From NCBI GenBank assembly GCA_022615275.1, contig JAKEHA010000137.1, positions 1 to 6,665 of the forward strand: DNA of 6,665 bases, given 5' to 3'. Source of the stretch: Candidatus Latescibacterota bacterium. Lineage in GTDB: Bacteria; Krumholzibacteriota; Krumholzibacteriia; WVZY01; JAKEHA01. The stretch's first letter is position 1, and every line of letters starts with the position of its first letter. The notes below the pieces were generated by a model. It was not told the origin of the DNA and made no database searches. It saw only the letters and a program-made list of their open reading frames with translations. A program made the position numbers and the translations under genes. Positions 6,314-6,665 of the stretch are shown here, one piece after another.

Positions 6314-6422
6314 GAGGGTTCGCGCCGAGGGTTCCCGACGCGAACTTCCGCAGCGAGCCATAATTCCAATCGGACGCGAGCGAGGACCTGAGAGCGGAGG
6401 GAAGCCCTCGGCGTGAACCCTC
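6314..6422. repeat. Long imperfect inverted repeat with 62-base loop
   Basis: Arms at 6314-6336 and 6399-6422 are reverse complements apart from one substitution (6322 against 6414) and one extra base (6404). That leaves 22 Watson-Crick pairs in blocks of 8, 9 and 5. The outer edge lies 8 bases after the stop codon of the truncated gene, so on the - strand the element sits in that gene's 3' untranslated region. The left arm can also pair locally: GTTCGCG (6318-6324) with CGCGAAC (6339-6345). No T-run follows and no flanking target-site duplication is visible. Possibilities are a processing or stability hairpin, a factor-dependent termination region, or a REP-like palindromic element. Confidence 0.55.
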
Positions 6423-6430
6423 TGGATGAC

Positions 6431-6665
6431 CTATTTCAGCAAAACCATCTTCTTCGATTTGGCGAAACCGGTCGTGGTCATGCGATAGAAATAGACGCCC
6501 GATCCCACCGGCGAGCCCGCGTCGTTGCGCCCGTCCCATTCCGCCACGTGCTTGCCCGCCGCCTGCGGCCCGCTCACCAGTACCCGCACCTTCGCACCCC
6601 GTACGTCGTACACCACCAGGCTCACGTCCGTCTTCCCGCCCGGCCCTGTCTCCGGCAGCCGGTAC
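6431..6665 (-). CDS. C-terminal fragment of a secreted protein with FlgD-like Ig / sorting-type tail
   Basis: Only the last 77 residues are in the window; the frame runs off the right edge, so no start codon should be assigned inside it. The visible part begins YRLPETGPGGKTDVSLVVYD. It continues with VRGAKVRVLVSG, the loop AAGKHVAEWDGRNDAGSPVG, then SGVYFYRMTT and the terminal KSKKMVLLK. This is the typical layout of the FlgD_ig-like domain found at the extreme C-terminus of large secreted proteins in many FCB-related and candidate-phylum bacteria. It resembles the type A sorting domains of type IX secretion. The rest of the protein, and hence its activity, is outside the window. Attachment to the cell surface or use as a secretion signal is inference from related tails. 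A long inverted repeat follows the stop codon. Confidence 0.85.
   Translation of the reverse strand, partial: YRLPETGPGGKTDVSLVVYDVRGAKVRVLVSGPQAAGKHVAEWDGRNDAGSPVGSGVYFYRMTTTGFAKSKKMVLLK

Noticed and set aside
6314..6422. Intact miniature transposon bounded by the inverted repeat
   Set aside because: The flanking bases on the two sides show no target-site duplication, and I cannot see a second copy in the window, so only an inverted repeat is claimed.
6210..6539. Open frame on the - strand spanning the gap and the start of the truncated gene
   Set aside because: It overlaps the FlgD-like tail in a different frame, has no motif, and crosses the inverted repeat and the candidate promoter.

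Overview
The window is GC-rich DNA, apparently from a Gram-negative (diderm) bacterium. It has two convergent gene blocks that meet near 3084-3120. Two features support a diderm: a predicted outer-membrane beta-barrel protein and a predicted lipoprotein. The right edge holds the C-terminal end of a secreted protein with a FlgD-like Ig fold. That tail is common in high-GC candidate phyla of the Eisenbacteria / Krumholzibacteria / Latescibacteria type and in other FCB-related lineages, so such a lineage is my best guess. This placement is inference, not proof.

Left block (+ strand, 186-3083): three tightly overlapping genes of unrecognised family, all with export signals. The first encodes an exported, almost entirely helical protein built from five degenerate tandem repeats of about 80 residues. 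The second encodes a small predicted lipoprotein carrying one copy of what looks like the same repeat. The third encodes a predicted outer-membrane beta-barrel of about 400 mature residues. Start and stop codons overlap by 14 and 4 bases, so the three are very probably co-translated and may form one envelope complex. This is the least explained part of the window. A 19-base perfect palindrome sits on the start region of the first gene.

Right block (- strand, 6143 down to 3121): a catabolic or energy operon in the order acyl-CoA dehydrogenase, etfB, etfA. The dehydrogenase is of the short-chain/butyryl-CoA type with its catalytic glutamate and both family signatures intact. It would pass electrons to the EtfAB heterodimer encoded directly downstream. 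A plausible sigma70-type promoter (TTGACA, 17-base spacer, TAAGGT) lies about 80-105 bases upstream of the dehydrogenase start.

Between this operon and the truncated gene at the right edge (6144-6430) there is no gene. That stretch holds the promoter and a long imperfect inverted repeat (6314-6422) just after the stop codon of the truncated gene. I see no RNA genes, CRISPR arrays, insertion sequences or phage genes.
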